Below, piece after piece: positions 1-8,532 of a DNA stretch of 64,000 nt. The notes under the pieces are model-generated. The model saw only the letters and a list, made by a program, of their open reading frames with translations, was not told the origin of the DNA and did no database searches. Position 1 is the stretch's first letter. Each line of letters starts with the position of its first letter. A program made the position numbers and the translations under genes. This stretch comes from Rhodospirillaceae bacterium (GTDB taxonomy: Bacteria; Pseudomonadota; Alphaproteobacteria; Rhodospirillales; UBA2165): contig JABHAA010000026.1 in NCBI GenBank assembly GCA_018674495.1, positions 20,075 through 84,074 of the forward strand, in the 5' to 3' direction.

Positions 1-222
1 TATTTCAACACCGTCTGTGCGGGGTGTCACGGTGCCACCGGGTTGCTGCCCAAAGACATGAAGCCCATGGGAAAACAAGTCGGCAATCCCTGGGAAATCA
101 CCCATAAGATTCTTAATGGTCATCCGGGTGAACCCATGCCGGGGCTTCGTGCATTCGACAATGCGGGGCAGATCGCCATGGATATCATCACCCACATGAA
201 AACCTTTCCCAAAAACCGCTGA
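1..222 (+). CDS. C-terminal part of a c-type cytochrome (5' end outside window)
   Basis: An open frame runs from the window edge to a TGA at 220-222 and gives 73 residues. It carries one heme-binding motif, CAGCH, near the start, and a candidate distal methionine in a GEPMPG segment, the usual layout of a small class I cytochrome c domain. The protein would act as a periplasmic electron carrier. The N-terminus, including any signal peptide or further heme domain, is not in the window. It precedes a tetraheme NapC-type gene on the same strand, but a strong terminator lies between them, so co-transcription is doubtful. The heme domain is certain; the exact partner is not. Confidence 0.85.
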   Translation, partial: YFNTVCAGCHGATGLLPKDMKPMGKQVGNPWEITHKILNGHPGEPMPGLRAFDNAGQIAMDIITHMKTFPKNR

Positions 223-237
223 CCGCTGATGCTTAGC

Positions 238-273
238 GGCCCGCTCTTGCAATTGTCCAAGAGCGGGCCTTTT
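238..273 (+). terminator. Rho-independent terminator after the cytochrome gene
   Basis: A perfect 12-bp inverted repeat (238-249 GGCCCGCTCTTG, 258-269 its complement) encloses an 8-nt loop and is followed directly by TTTT. It starts 15 bp after the cytochrome stop codon. The GC-rich stem and T-run are typical of an intrinsic terminator, and it should separate the cytochrome transcript from the gene at 309. Confidence 0.9.
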
Positions 274-308
274 ATTGGCCGTATTTCATCACAGTCCGGG
301 AAAGCGGC

Positions 309-905
309 ATGACAGACTCAAAGAAAAATGTGCTGGTTCGATTGTGGTTTTGGTTTTGGCAGCCTAATGGACGCTTTGCCTTCGGCGCAATATTCATCGC
401 CGGTGGTATTGCGGGGGTTATCTTCTGGGGCGGATTTAATACGTTCATGGAATATACCAACACCATGACCTTCTGTACTTCGTGCCACGAAATGAAGGCG
501 TTTCCGTTCGAAGAATACAAAAAAACCGCCCATTATAAAAATGCAGCCGGTGTAAGGGTTATTTGCTCGGACTGCCATGTGCCCAAAGATTGGACCCGCA
601 AACTGGTCCGCAAGATCCAGGCTACCAACGAATTGTTTCACTGGGTGTTGGGAACCATCGACACGCGGGAAAAATATGAAGCCAAGCGGCTGGAGTTGGC
701 GGAACATGTTTGGGCATCCATGAAAGCGTCCGATTCCCGTGAATGCCGGAACTGCCATTCATATGAAGCGATGGATTTTCACAAGCAAACACGCCGCGCC
801 CGAACCAAAATGCAATCCGGGCTGAAGGAAGGAAAAACCTGCATCGATTGCCACAAAGGCGTCGCGCACCGGCTGCCCGAAGATTATGAGGATGAGGACG
901 ACTAA
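309..905 (+). CDS. Tetraheme cytochrome c, NapC/NirT family
   Basis: The 198-aa protein has a short cytoplasmic N-terminus, one transmembrane anchor (about residues 22-42) and a periplasmic domain with four CxxCH motifs at residues 56-60, 86-90, 146-150 and 178-182. This is the length and heme count of NapC/NirT/NrfH quinol dehydrogenases, which pass electrons from the quinol pool to periplasmic reductases. The C-terminus is acidic. No nap, nir or tor reductase gene is visible next to it, so its partner is unknown. It sits after a terminator and should have its own promoter. Naming it napC would over-reach without a reductase nearby. Confidence 0.9.
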   Translation: MTDSKKNVLVRLWFWFWQPNGRFAFGAIFIAGGIAGVIFWGGFNTFMEYTNTMTFCTSCHEMKAFPFEEYKKTAHYKNAAGVRVICSDCHVPKDWTRKLVRKIQATNELFHWVLGTIDTREKYEAKRLELAEHVWASMKASDSRECRNCHSYEAMDFHKQTRRARTKMQSGLKEGKTCIDCHKGVAHRLPEDYEDEDD

Positions 906-1024
906 CCTGTCGGAAAACCGGCCACAGCCAGCCCTATTCCAGCTTTTTGACACGTATCAAGGATGCCCGCCCATCGCCGGCGCTAAATTCGTGCCTTAAC
1001 CAACCTTTTAAAGGGCACCCGGCC

Positions 1025-2593
1025 ATGGACCAGATTACAACCAACAAACCAATTCAGGATTTGCGCCAATGGCTGGACGCCGCCGAGGCCGAGGGCGAGC
1101 TGGTGCGCATTACCGATGCCGTCGACCGGGACGAGGAAATGAGCGGCATCAGCTATCTGCTGGCCAAGCAGAACCCGTCGCCGGCAGTCTTGTTCGAACG
1201 CCCGGCCGGATTCGACAAAAGCCCCATCGGCGCGAAAATGCTGTGGAATATCCTCGGCCCTTCGATCAAGCGCATCGCCCTTGCCCTGGAAGAGCCTGCC
1301 GATACGCCGACTATGAGTTTGATCGAGCGCACCAAGGACAAGCTCAAGCAGCGCACACCGCCCAAGGAGGTGGATGCAGCCGACGCGCCCCTTTATGAGA
1401 ACACCATCACCGGCGATGACATCGATCTGGACCAGTTGCCGATCCCCCGCCATTGGCCCCTGGACGGCGGCCGTTATGGCGGCACCGGCGATGCGGTGAT
1501 CACCCGCGATCCCGATAGCGGCTACCTCAATCTCGGTACCTACCGGATGATGCAGCAGAGCAAGAACGAGGTGGGGCTGTACCTGTCGCCGGGCAAGGAT
1601 GCGCGCCTGCACATCACCCGCGCCTGGGAGCGCGGCGAGGACGTGCCGGTGGCCGCCGCCTGGGGGATCGACCCTTTGTTCATGCTGGTCGGCTCCCAGG
1701 GCTTTGCCAAGAACGTATCCGAATATGAATATGCCGGCGGCATCAAGGGCGAGCCTATCCCGGTGGTGCGCGGCAAGACCACCGATTTGTTGCTGCCCGC
1801 CAATGCCGAGTTGGTGATCGAGGGCGTGATCCGTCCGGGCCAGGTGCGCGCCGAAGGCCCGTTCGGCGAGTTTCCCGGCTATTACGGGCGGCCCGAGGCG
1901 GGCTGTCCGCTGGTATCCGTCACGGCGGTGCATCACCGCACCAACCCGATCCTGACCAACGCGCTGATGGCCGATTATCCGTCCTGCGAGCAAAGCGGCT
2001 TTTTCTCCATCATCCGTTCGGCGAAAATCTGGGACGATCTGGACAAATTGGGCGTGCCGGGGATCGAAGGGGTCTATTGCCACCCCGCCGCCGCCGGCGG
2101 CTTTGGCATGACCGTGATCAGCCTCAAGCAGCAATATGCCGGCCACGCGGCCCAGGCTTTGGCCCTGGCAGCACAGGTTCCGGGCGGCGCCTATTACACC
2201 AAATGGATCATCGCCGTCGACGACGATGTGGACCCCACCGATACCGATCAGGTGATCTGGGCCATGGCCAGCCGCTGTAATCCGGGCGCCGACATCGATT
2301 TCCTGCGCAACACCTGGAGCACCTGGCTGGACCCGACGCAGAACCCGCCCGAAAACAGACCCTACGGTTCGAAAGCGTTGATCAACGCCTGCAAGGAACA
2401 CCGCCACCTGCCGGTGTTCTCCAAACGCACGACGCTCAGGAAAGAGGTTTATGACGGTATTGCGTCGCGCTGGACCGCCTTGGGGCTCCCGGGCGAGATC
2501 CCCACCGTTCGCGCCTTCGAAGAAGAGGCACAAGTGCTCTACCACGAGGTCGGCGGCTTCGAGCCTGGTAAGCAGCCCGGCGAGGATGAGTAG
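1025..2593 (+). CDS. UbiD-family prenylated-FMN decarboxylase
   Basis: The 522-aa protein belongs to the UbiD family, which reversibly (de)carboxylates aromatic or alpha,beta-unsaturated acids with prenylated FMN. The catalytic Arg-Glu-Glu set is visible as R174 (GTYRMM) and E277/E282 in EGPFGEFPGYYG. I chose the ATG at 1025 over a TTG at 947 in the same frame because the extra 26 residues look non-family and the family start (short N-terminus, then DLRQWLDAAEAEGELVRI) fits. The substrate could be a ubiquinone precursor or an aromatic/acrylic acid. No UbiX-type flavin prenyltransferase is visible in the window. The following TauD-like oxygenase is on the same strand 81 bp downstream. Confidence 0.9.
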   Translation: MDQITTNKPIQDLRQWLDAAEAEGELVRITDAVDRDEEMSGISYLLAKQNPSPAVLFERPAGFDKSPIGAKMLWNILGPSIKRIALALEEPADTPTMSLIERTKDKLKQRTPPKEVDAADAPLYENTITGDDIDLDQLPIPRHWPLDGGRYGGTGDAVITRDPDSGYLNLGTYRMMQQSKNEVGLYLSPGKDARLHITRAWERGEDVPVAAAWGIDPLFMLVGSQGFAKNVSEYEYAGGIKGEPIPVVRGKTTDLLLPANAELVIEGVIRPGQVRAEGPFGEFPGYYGRPEAGCPLVSVTAVHHRTNPILTNALMADYPSCEQSGFFSIIRSAKIWDDLDKLGVPGIEGVYCHPAAAGGFGMTVISLKQQYAGHAAQALALAAQVPGGAYYTKWIIAVDDDVDPTDTDQVIWAMASRCNPGADIDFLRNTWSTWLDPTQNPPENRPYGSKALINACKEHRHLPVFSKRTTLRKEVYDGIASRWTALGLPGEIPTVRAFEEEAQVLYHEVGGFEPGKQPGEDE

Positions 2594-2674
2594 GCGAGGC
2601 GATACCGGGAATTACAGCGCGGCTTAACAAGGCCGCCGGGGACTGTTACCCTGACATCGAAGGGGAGAGATGAA

Positions 2675-3721
2675 ATGGATTCGTTGGATCGCGGTCGCGG
2701 GCCGGCCCGTTTGTTGGAACCGGTAATCGATGGCGCCGCTTGGCGGCCGGAAGAGCTGAATGAGGCGAACGCCGGTGTCTTTCATTGGTCCGAGGACGAG
2801 CTGACCGAGATCGATGGCGCGGTAAACGCCTATGCGGCCTCAGGCGCCGCGCTGATCGATATCATCGCTGACAATTTCCCTCTGCCTGTCAGCGGCGCCA
2901 CCCTTGATGCTATTCGCCATGAATTAAAGGACGGCGTCGGCTTCACCCTGATCCACGGCCTGGACATTGGCCGCTACGATCGCCGCAGCCAAGCCATCGC
3001 CTATTTGGGTATCGGCGGCCATATCGGTATTCCCCGCTCGCAAAACAAAAATGGGCATATTCTCGGTCATGTCAAAGATTTGGGACACGACTACGATGAC
3101 CCCCAGTTTCGCGCCTACCACAGCAATAATGAGCTAAAATTCCACTCGGATTCCTGCAATGTGGTCGGCCTGTTGTGTCTGCGCCATGCCAAATCGGGCG
3201 GCTTGAGCAAGATCACCAGCGGCATCCAAATCCACAACGAAATGCTGAAACGCCGCCCCGAGCTGGTCGAAGCGCTTAGCGTCGATATCTACCGCGACCG
3301 CAGGGGCGAGATACCCGAAGGCATGGAGCGCACCTGGAAGGTGCCCATATTCAGCATTGTCGATGGCTATATGACCGTGAACGGCGGCGGCCAATACGCC
3401 CTGTCGGCACAGCGTTTTCCCGAAGTACCCAATTTCACCCAAGACCAGTTGGACGGCATGGAAATGTACACTGATCTGTGCGAGGAACTGCATCACCGAC
3501 AGACGTTTAATCCCGGCGACATTCAATTCCTCAACAACCACGTCATCCAACATTCGCGCACCGAGTTCGAAGATTGGGAGGACGAGGACAAAAAGCGTCA
3601 TCTGTTGCGGTTATGGCTGGAAGTCCCTGATATCAGGCCAATTCATGAAGCCTTCGCCACCAGGATCAACGGTATCATCGTACCCGGAACCGAACTTCAG
3701 GCGCCGCTCGAAGCCGAGTGA
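2675..3721 (+). CDS. TauD/TfdA-type Fe(II)/2-oxoglutarate oxygenase
   Basis: The 348-aa protein matches the TauD/TfdA fold: an HSD iron-binding motif at H157/D159, a distal histidine H293 in NNHVIQHSR, and a 2-oxoglutarate-binding arginine at about R312 in RLWLE. A good ribosome site (AGGGGAG at 2661-2667) lies 7 nt before the ATG. Members hydroxylate or cleave small organic acids, taurine, carnitine precursors and similar compounds; the substrate here cannot be told. It follows the UbiD gene in the same direction, which suggests, but does not prove, a shared catabolic role. A possible upstream hairpin is imperfect. Confidence 0.85.
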   Translation: MDSLDRGRGPARLLEPVIDGAAWRPEELNEANAGVFHWSEDELTEIDGAVNAYAASGAALIDIIADNFPLPVSGATLDAIRHELKDGVGFTLIHGLDIGRYDRRSQAIAYLGIGGHIGIPRSQNKNGHILGHVKDLGHDYDDPQFRAYHSNNELKFHSDSCNVVGLLCLRHAKSGGLSKITSGIQIHNEMLKRRPELVEALSVDIYRDRRGEIPEGMERTWKVPIFSIVDGYMTVNGGGQYALSAQRFPEVPNFTQDQLDGMEMYTDLCEELHHRQTFNPGDIQFLNNHVIQHSRTEFEDWEDEDKKRHLLRLWLEVPDIRPIHEAFATRINGIIVPGTELQAPLEAE

Positions 3722-3757
3722 ATTTTGTTCCGTCTTCTTGGGAGGGGGCGCGGCTGT

Positions 3758-4213
3758 TTAACGAACGGCCACTGGCTTGTCGGATAAAACTCTGTTTTCC
3801 AAATTGTCGAGGCAAGCGAGCCATCCTTCGCCATGCTGGGCACGTATGTCTTCCGAGGGGAATAGCGCGTGGGTGAGGGTGAATTGGGTGCGATTAGCAG
3901 ACAGTTCTTGGAAAGCCAGGTTGACGCGGGAATTACTGATTACCGGTGACGACCAGGTAAAGGCTATCTGACTGTATCGGGTAATATTCGTGTATTCGCC
4001 AAACAGGCGCACATCGCTCGACGGCATGTGCATGATGATTGAATATTTGCCGCCGACAGTAAAACTACTGGTCACCGTGCTTTCGCAAAAATCCTCGCGC
4101 CGTGCGAACAACCATTTGGACATTATTGAAGGTTGTGACCAGGCATCGAACAAGGCTCGTTTCGGGCAATTGAACGTGCGTGTGATCACCACATCATCAA
4201 ATTCAACGGCCAT
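3758..4213 (-). CDS. SRPBCC (AHSA1-like) domain protein
   Basis: The 151-aa protein has the START/AHSA1 pattern: an N-terminal strand followed by a helix of the type F-xx-W-xx-P-xx-xxxW (LFDAWSQPSIMSKW), a G-G-K-Y strand (VGGKYSIIM) and a C-terminal helix after HGEGW. Such domains bind hydrophobic ligands. The ATG at 4213 follows a GGAG site at 4219-4222 and overlaps the end of the ArsR gene by 11 bp, so the two are translated together. ArsR-family regulators coupled to SRPBCC proteins are a common bacterial pairing of unknown ligand. A TTG four codons upstream is a weaker start. Confidence 0.8.
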   Translation of the reverse strand: MAVEFDDVVITRTFNCPKRALFDAWSQPSIMSKWLFARREDFCESTVTSSFTVGGKYSIIMHMPSSDVRLFGEYTNITRYSQIAFTWSSPVISNSRVNLAFQELSANRTQFTLTHALFPSEDIRAQHGEGWLACLDNLENRVLSDKPVAVR

Positions 4214-4547
4214 TTTTCTCTCCAATCGCCTGCGTGTCGATAAAGGATTCCAATTCGTTCAGGCGGCGTTCCCAGAACTTAGTCTGCATGGCAATGAATT
4301 TCGCGACTTCGCGCCAGATGTCGAAATTCATGTGGCAATAAACCTGTCGGCCGCTTTTGCTTTTATAAATCAATTTTGCGTTTTCGAGGATTTTGATATT
4401 TTTGGACACCGCTCCCATAGTCAAATCAAAACTTTTTGCCAGCTCGCCAACCGTTTTTGACTCTTCTGAAAGTTCCGTCAGGATCGAGCGCCTTTTCGAA
4501 TCCGACAAAGCGAAAAAGATACCATCCAATTGATTATCATTTTCCAT
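4203..4547 (-). CDS. ArsR-family winged-helix regulator
   Basis: The 114-aa protein has the ArsR fold: LSDSKRRSILTEL first helix, a helix-turn-helix around VGELAKSFDLTMGAVSKNIK, and a beta-wing ending in SGRQVYCHM. No cysteine pair of the metal-sensing type is visible, so it is more likely a metal-independent member of the type coupled to SRPBCC proteins. It is the first gene of a two-gene minus-strand unit with the SRPBCC gene that overlaps its end. Its start codon lies inside a perfect inverted repeat, which suggests autorepression. The surrounding DNA is visibly richer in A/T than the genes on either side. Confidence 0.88.
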   Translation of the reverse strand: MENDNQLDGIFFALSDSKRRSILTELSEESKTVGELAKSFDLTMGAVSKNIKILENAKLIYKSKSGRQVYCHMNFDIWREVAKFIAMQTKFWERRLNELESFIDTQAIGEKNGR

Positions 4548-4558
4548 AATTGGAAAAT
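4539..4558. promoter_or_regulatory. Probable ArsR operator palindrome
   Basis: ATTTTCCA (4539-4546) and its exact complement TGGAAAAT (4551-4558) are separated by 4 nt and span the arsR start codon (4545-4547). An 8+8 palindrome at this place is what an autoregulating dimeric winged-helix repressor would bind. A lone half site, ATTTTCC, recurs at 4645-4651 ahead of the divergent SRPBCC gene. Binding is inferred only. Confidence 0.6.
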
Positions 4559-4713
4559 ATTATACTAACATATCGATTGTCCAGTTAATTTTTTATTATT
4601 TATCATTAACTTAATCACTTTCTAAATTATGATATTAATTATGTATTTTCCGTAGGAGGCCCCTAAAATTGGGGTTAGTTATATAAATGGACTTATGGAA
4701 AAGGACGCCCCAA

Positions 4714-5169
4714 ATGCCAAATATTACCCATACGATTTCCACATCTGTTGCTATCAATGAGGCTTTGCCGGCGATTACCACGCTCGACGGTTTAAACAGC
4801 TGGTGGACAACGGAGACAACAGGCGATCCGCTCGAAGGCGGCATCTTAGCCTTTCGTTTCGGCGGCGGTGGACCGGATATGTCGGTCGAGAAAGTGGCGG
4901 AAAGCGAAGTCATCTGGAAGTGCGTTGCCGGCCCTGAAGAATGGCTTGGCACCACAATCGAGTTTCGATTTCAAAAGAATGAGGACGGTAATACGGGGCT
5001 CTATTTCACCCATCGTGGATGGGCGGAGGAAACGCCATTCCATTATCATTGCTCAATGAAATGGGCGTCGTTCTTACTCAGTCTCAAGGAGTATCTCGAA
5101 CTTGGACGGGGCCGACCGTTTCCGAACGATATCCAGATAGATGGTCCGACGGTAAAAGGGACCGCCTGA
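4714..5169 (+). CDS. SRPBCC domain protein, divergent from the ArsR unit
   Basis: The 151-aa protein looks like an AHSA1-type SRPBCC domain: LPAITTLDGLNSWWTTETTG is the helix-grip entry, followed by a glycine-rich turn, a central sheet and the C-terminal helix after FHYHCSMKWASFLLSLKEYL. I prefer the ATG at 4714 because AAGGA lies 8 nt before it (4701-4705); an in-frame ATG at 4687 lacks such a site. It is transcribed away from the arsR/SRPBCC pair across a 166-bp AT-rich gap, so the same regulator may control both sides. Ligand and function are unknown. Confidence 0.8.
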   Translation: MPNITHTISTSVAINEALPAITTLDGLNSWWTTETTGDPLEGGILAFRFGGGGPDMSVEKVAESEVIWKCVAGPEEWLGTTIEFRFQKNEDGNTGLYFTHRGWAEETPFHYHCSMKWASFLLSLKEYLELGRGRPFPNDIQIDGPTVKGTA

Positions 5170-5222
5170 AAACATCCATCCTGACGAAATCAAGGAAAAC
5201 GGCGATGGTTTGCTTTTTGACA

Positions 5223-6446
5223 CTATCCCGCGAAGGCTCCCAGCACGACGAGGGCCTGATCGATGTCGGCGGGTGTGTGATCGGCGCAAATCTGGAAGCG
5301 GATTTCCTCGTCGCCCTTGGGCACCACCGGATAGTTGAGGCCGGTGGCGAGGATGTGGTTGTCGCGCAAATGTTTGACCAGCGCGGCGGTGCGCGCCGTA
5401 TTTCGAACCATTAGCGGCACCACTGGGTGCGCACCGGGAATGGTTTCAAGCCCCAATTGCAGAAGCCCGGCCTCAAAGCGCGCCGTCATGGTGCGTAAGT
5501 GATCCAGCAGCGCTCGCCCGGCCTCACTGTCAACCACATCAATGGCGGCGCTGGCGGCGGCGGCCTCGGCCGGGGTGATCGGATTGGAATAGATGTAGAA
5601 CGGGGATTTTTCACGCAAATATTCGGTGACCACCGGGGAAGCTGCCACATAGCCGCCATTGACGCCGAAGGCTTTTCCCAAGGTGCCGAGCAATATGTCT
5701 GCGCTGGCGCCGGTAAACTCCTCGGTGCCGCGCCCGGTTTCGCCAAACGCGCCGACGCCGTGGGAATCGTCCACAACCAGCACCACGTTTTCTGCAAATT
5801 CCCCGTCGAAGATGCGCGCCAATTCCTGGATCGCTGCCAGCGGCGCATGGTCGCCGCGCATGGAAAAAATGCCGTCAGTGACGATGATGGCTCGGCGGCA
5901 ATTGGCGGCGGCTTCGGCCAAGTTGCGCTCCAGATCATCCATATCCAGATGCGCATAAACCCGCTTTTCCGTAGGCGCCGCCGAGCGCACGGCGTTGATG
6001 ATGCTGTTGTGGTTGAGAGCGTCCGAGATAACTGCGGTCTCGCCCGTGATCAGGGGCGGCAACACGCCCATCACGGCGGCATAGGCTGACGAAAATACCA
6101 TCGCCGCCGGGCGGGAATGGAAATCCGCCAGCCGCGCTTCCAACGCCACGTGGGGCGCCCAGGTACCGCCGATAAAGCGCACCGCGCCGGGGCCGGCACC
6201 AAAGCTACGTACCGCCTTTTCTTCCGCTTCGATCACTTCAGGCCGCTGCGCCAATCCCAGATAGCCGTTAGAGTTCATACGCAAATAGCTCGCTCCGTCT
6301 TCGCCGGCGAGGCTGAAGCGGGGGCCGAATTTGCCCGCCGCCGGCAAAATGGCGTCGATCACCAACTCAGGCCCCTTGGCGGCGCCGTCGGCGTTCAGGC
6401 CGGCCAGTTCCGCCGCCAAAATTTGCTCCATGCGGTCAAGCGCCAT
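5223..6446 (-). CDS. kbl: Glycine C-acetyltransferase (2-amino-3-ketobutyrate CoA ligase)
   Basis: The 407-aa protein is an alpha-oxoamine synthase, a fold-type I PLP enzyme that cleaves 2-amino-3-oxobutanoate with CoA into glycine and acetyl-CoA. The PLP lysine is K258 in GTLGKAFG, and the cofactor aspartate/histidine set is in DDSHG (226-230). Related enzymes (KBL, BioF, ALAS, SPT) share these motifs. The assignment to Kbl rests on the neighbour, an SDR-type threonine dehydrogenase whose stop overlaps this start by 11 bp. Together they convert threonine to glycine and acetyl-CoA. Length is normal for the family. Confidence 0.88.
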   Translation of the reverse strand: MALDRMEQILAAELAGLNADGAAKGPELVIDAILPAAGKFGPRFSLAGEDGASYLRMNSNGYLGLAQRPEVIEAEEKAVRSFGAGPGAVRFIGGTWAPHVALEARLADFHSRPAAMVFSSAYAAVMGVLPPLITGETAVISDALNHNSIINAVRSAAPTEKRVYAHLDMDDLERNLAEAAANCRRAIIVTDGIFSMRGDHAPLAAIQELARIFDGEFAENVVLVVDDSHGVGAFGETGRGTEEFTGASADILLGTLGKAFGVNGGYVAASPVVTEYLREKSPFYIYSNPITPAEAAAASAAIDVVDSEAGRALLDHLRTMTARFEAGLLQLGLETIPGAHPVVPLMVRNTARTAALVKHLRDNHILATGLNYPVVPKGDEEIRFQICADHTPADIDQALVVLGAFAG

Positions 6447-7395
6447 GGCCGCGCGCCCGGACCTTGTCCAGCATGTCCCTGGTCATATGGGCGAGATCGA
6501 ATTTGGGCGACCAGCCCCATTGTTCGCGCGCGGCCGTATCGTCGATGCGCCGCGGCCAGGAAAGGGCGATGGCCTGGCGGGCCGGATCGACGTCGTCATA
6601 TTCGATGACGAAGTCCGGAATATGAGTGCGAATTTCGGCGGCCAGCTCATCGGGTGTAAAATTCATCGCCGTCACGTTGAAGGCGTTGCGGTCAATCAGG
6701 CGATTGGGATCGGCTTCCATCAATTCGATCATGCCTGCGATAGCGTCCGGCATATACATCATGTCGAGGCGGGTATCGGCCTCCAAAAAGCAACTGTAGT
6801 GGCGGTAGCGGGCCGCCTGGTGGAAAATTTCGACGGCGTAATCGGTGGTGCCGCCGCCGGGCGGCGCGATGTGGGAGATCAGGCCCGGCAGGCGCAGCCC
6901 TCTTGTATCGACGCCGAAGCGGGAATGGTAGTAGTCGCATAACAATTCGCCCGCGACCTTAGTCACCCCATAGATGGTATTCGGACGCTGGGTGGTGACC
7001 TGGGGCGCCAAATCGGGCGGCGTCGATGGACCGAAGGCGCCGATAGAGGACGGTGCGAAGACCTGGCAGTGATGCTCGCGGGCGGATTCCAACACACCGT
7101 AGAGCCCACCCATGTTGAGGTTCCAGGCGGCTTGCGGCTTTTCCTCGGCCACCGCCGACAATAAAGACGCCAAGTGATAGATGGCGCCGATATCGTGGCG
7201 CTGGACCAGATTGTGGATAGCGGGAATGTCAGTGCAGTCCAGATGTTCGAAAGCGCCCGCCTCCACGTCCGGCGCGCGGGCCAGCATGCGAAGATCGGAC
7301 GCCACCACGGCATCGGCGCCATAGCGGGCGCTCAAAGCCGGCACCAGCTCGGCACCGATCTGACCGAGGGCGCCGGTCACCAGAATTTTGCGCAT
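6436..7395 (-). CDS. tdh: L-threonine 3-dehydrogenase, SDR (UDP-galactose epimerase-like) type
   Basis: The 319-aa protein is an extended SDR with an NAD-binding GALGQIG (8-14), an APSSIGAFG segment and catalytic YGVTK (Y142/K146). These features, with LRLPGLIS and the kbl partner, identify the short-chain type of threonine dehydrogenase, which oxidises L-threonine to 2-amino-3-oxobutanoate. The ATG at 7395 is preceded by a strong AAGGAGG site; the same frame extends further upstream without family similarity and runs across the divergent promoter. It is first in a two-gene unit with kbl and faces away from the gene at 7477 across 81 bp. Confidence 0.9.
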   Translation of the reverse strand: MRKILVTGALGQIGAELVPALSARYGADAVVASDLRMLARAPDVEAGAFEHLDCTDIPAIHNLVQRHDIGAIYHLASLLSAVAEEKPQAAWNLNMGGLYGVLESAREHHCQVFAPSSIGAFGPSTPPDLAPQVTTQRPNTIYGVTKVAGELLCDYYHSRFGVDTRGLRLPGLISHIAPPGGGTTDYAVEIFHQAARYRHYSCFLEADTRLDMMYMPDAIAGMIELMEADPNRLIDRNAFNVTAMNFTPDELAAEIRTHIPDFVIEYDDVDPARQAIALSWPRRIDDTAAREQWGWSPKFDLAHMTRDMLDKVRARGHGA

Positions 7396-7476
7396 GCGGA
7401 CCTCCTTCGCCATAATGAACATACTAGAGCGGTATTCCATGATACAAAATATCGAAAATATCGGAGGAGAAAGACC

Positions 7477-8532
7477 ATGAGCGCTGATCGCAACCAACAA
7501 CCCATCGTACATTTCGTCGGCAGTATACCGCTTGCCGATTCGGAGACAGTGTTTCGGGACTTATGTTCCGCCGTCGGCCCGCATATTATCCGCTTGCCGG
7601 ATGGCGAGACCGGCATTCGGAAATCCTGGATCCGGTTTCTGCAGGATGTGCTGGCCGACGCGCCGTCCATCGAGTTGGCCGATGACGTGCCACCGTTTTT
7701 ATTCACCCAGCATGACGGCAAAGTGGTCCGCGAAATTACGCGCCTCCGCATCATTGCCGGGGCTGAGCCCAAGGCCGAAGAGTTTGTGACGGGCTATGCT
7801 GACATGGCCATCGATAGCTGGGGCACGTTTCAACGCCTGCAGGATGAAGGCGCCATCCCGGCCAACGTGAAGTTTCAAATCTCCATCCCGACGCCGATCG
7901 CGCCTTGCTACAACAATATGGTGCCCGAAGACCGGGCAACCCTGCTGCCCGAACTGACCAAACATTTCACCGGCGAGGTTGCGAAGATTGCTGAAGCCCT
8001 GCCCCACGACCGCATTGCGATCCAATGGGATGTCTGCCAGGAAGTGCTGGCCTGGGAAGGCTATTACGATGAAGGTCCCGTCGATTTTAGATCCGAAACA
8101 TTGGGTGTGCTGGCCGCTATCGGCGATGCCGTGCCCACCGATATCGAGCTTGGCTACCATCTCTGTTACGGCAGTCCGGCGGATGAGCATATGGTGCTGC
8201 CGAAAGATTCTGGGCTGATGGTGGAAATGACCAACGCCATCATTGCCGGAGTTGGCCGCCCGATCCAGTTCATCCACATGCCGGTGATCAAGGACCGCAC
8301 CGACGATGCCTATTTCGCGCCCATGCAAAATTTAGAGCTCGGGCCCGAGACCGAGCTTTATCTCGGCCTCATCCATTCCGGTGACGGCGATGGTGATCAG
8401 GCGCGCCTTAGCGCCGCCCGGCGGCATGTGCGCGTCGATGGCATCGGCACCGAATGCGGCATGGCGCGCGGTGACGCGGATCAGTTTCCGGCGTTGCTAG
8501 CTGCCCATGGTACGGTGGTGGAAACGCTCTAG
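7477..8532 (+). CDS. UROD/MetE-like superfamily protein (methionine synthase C-terminal-like)
   Basis: The 351-aa protein resembles the C-terminal catalytic half of cobalamin-independent methionine synthase, standing alone. Likely zinc ligands are H228 and C230 (GYHLCYG) and C327 (GTECGMAR). The start at 7477 follows GGAGGA at 7463-7468; upstream codons in the same frame lie opposite tdh and are not used. Stand-alone MetE-C proteins transfer methyl or other alkyl groups to or from thiols, but many members have unknown substrates, so I do not call it metE. It is divergent from tdh and its last 4 bp overlap the end of the convergent gene. Confidence 0.75.
   Translation: MSADRNQQPIVHFVGSIPLADSETVFRDLCSAVGPHIIRLPDGETGIRKSWIRFLQDVLADAPSIELADDVPPFLFTQHDGKVVREITRLRIIAGAEPKAEEFVTGYADMAIDSWGTFQRLQDEGAIPANVKFQISIPTPIAPCYNNMVPEDRATLLPELTKHFTGEVAKIAEALPHDRIAIQWDVCQEVLAWEGYYDEGPVDFRSETLGVLAAIGDAVPTDIELGYHLCYGSPADEHMVLPKDSGLMVEMTNAIIAGVGRPIQFIHMPVIKDRTDDAYFAPMQNLELGPETELYLGLIHSGDGDGDQARLSAARRHVRVDGIGTECGMARGDADQFPALLAAHGTVVETL

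Noticed and set aside
983..2545. Long antisense frame opposite the UbiD gene, and similar ones at 5499-6089, 9240-10001, 13769-14449, 23560-24513, 24638-25600 and 56596-57531
   Set aside because: They mirror well-supported genes in GC-rich DNA and their translations show no domain, start signal or sensible composition.
2610..2640. Hairpin GCGGCTT/AGGCCGC between the UbiD and TauD-like genes
   Set aside because: The stem is short and mismatched and lacks a T-run.
3990..4460. 156-aa plus-strand frame opposite the arsR/SRPBCC pair
   Set aside because: It is antisense to two overlapping genes with clear domains and has no recognisable feature itself.
5170..5222. Possible bidirectional terminator between the SRPBCC gene and kbl
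   Set aside because: Only short imperfect matches (CCATC/GATGG) are found and no proper stem with a T-run.
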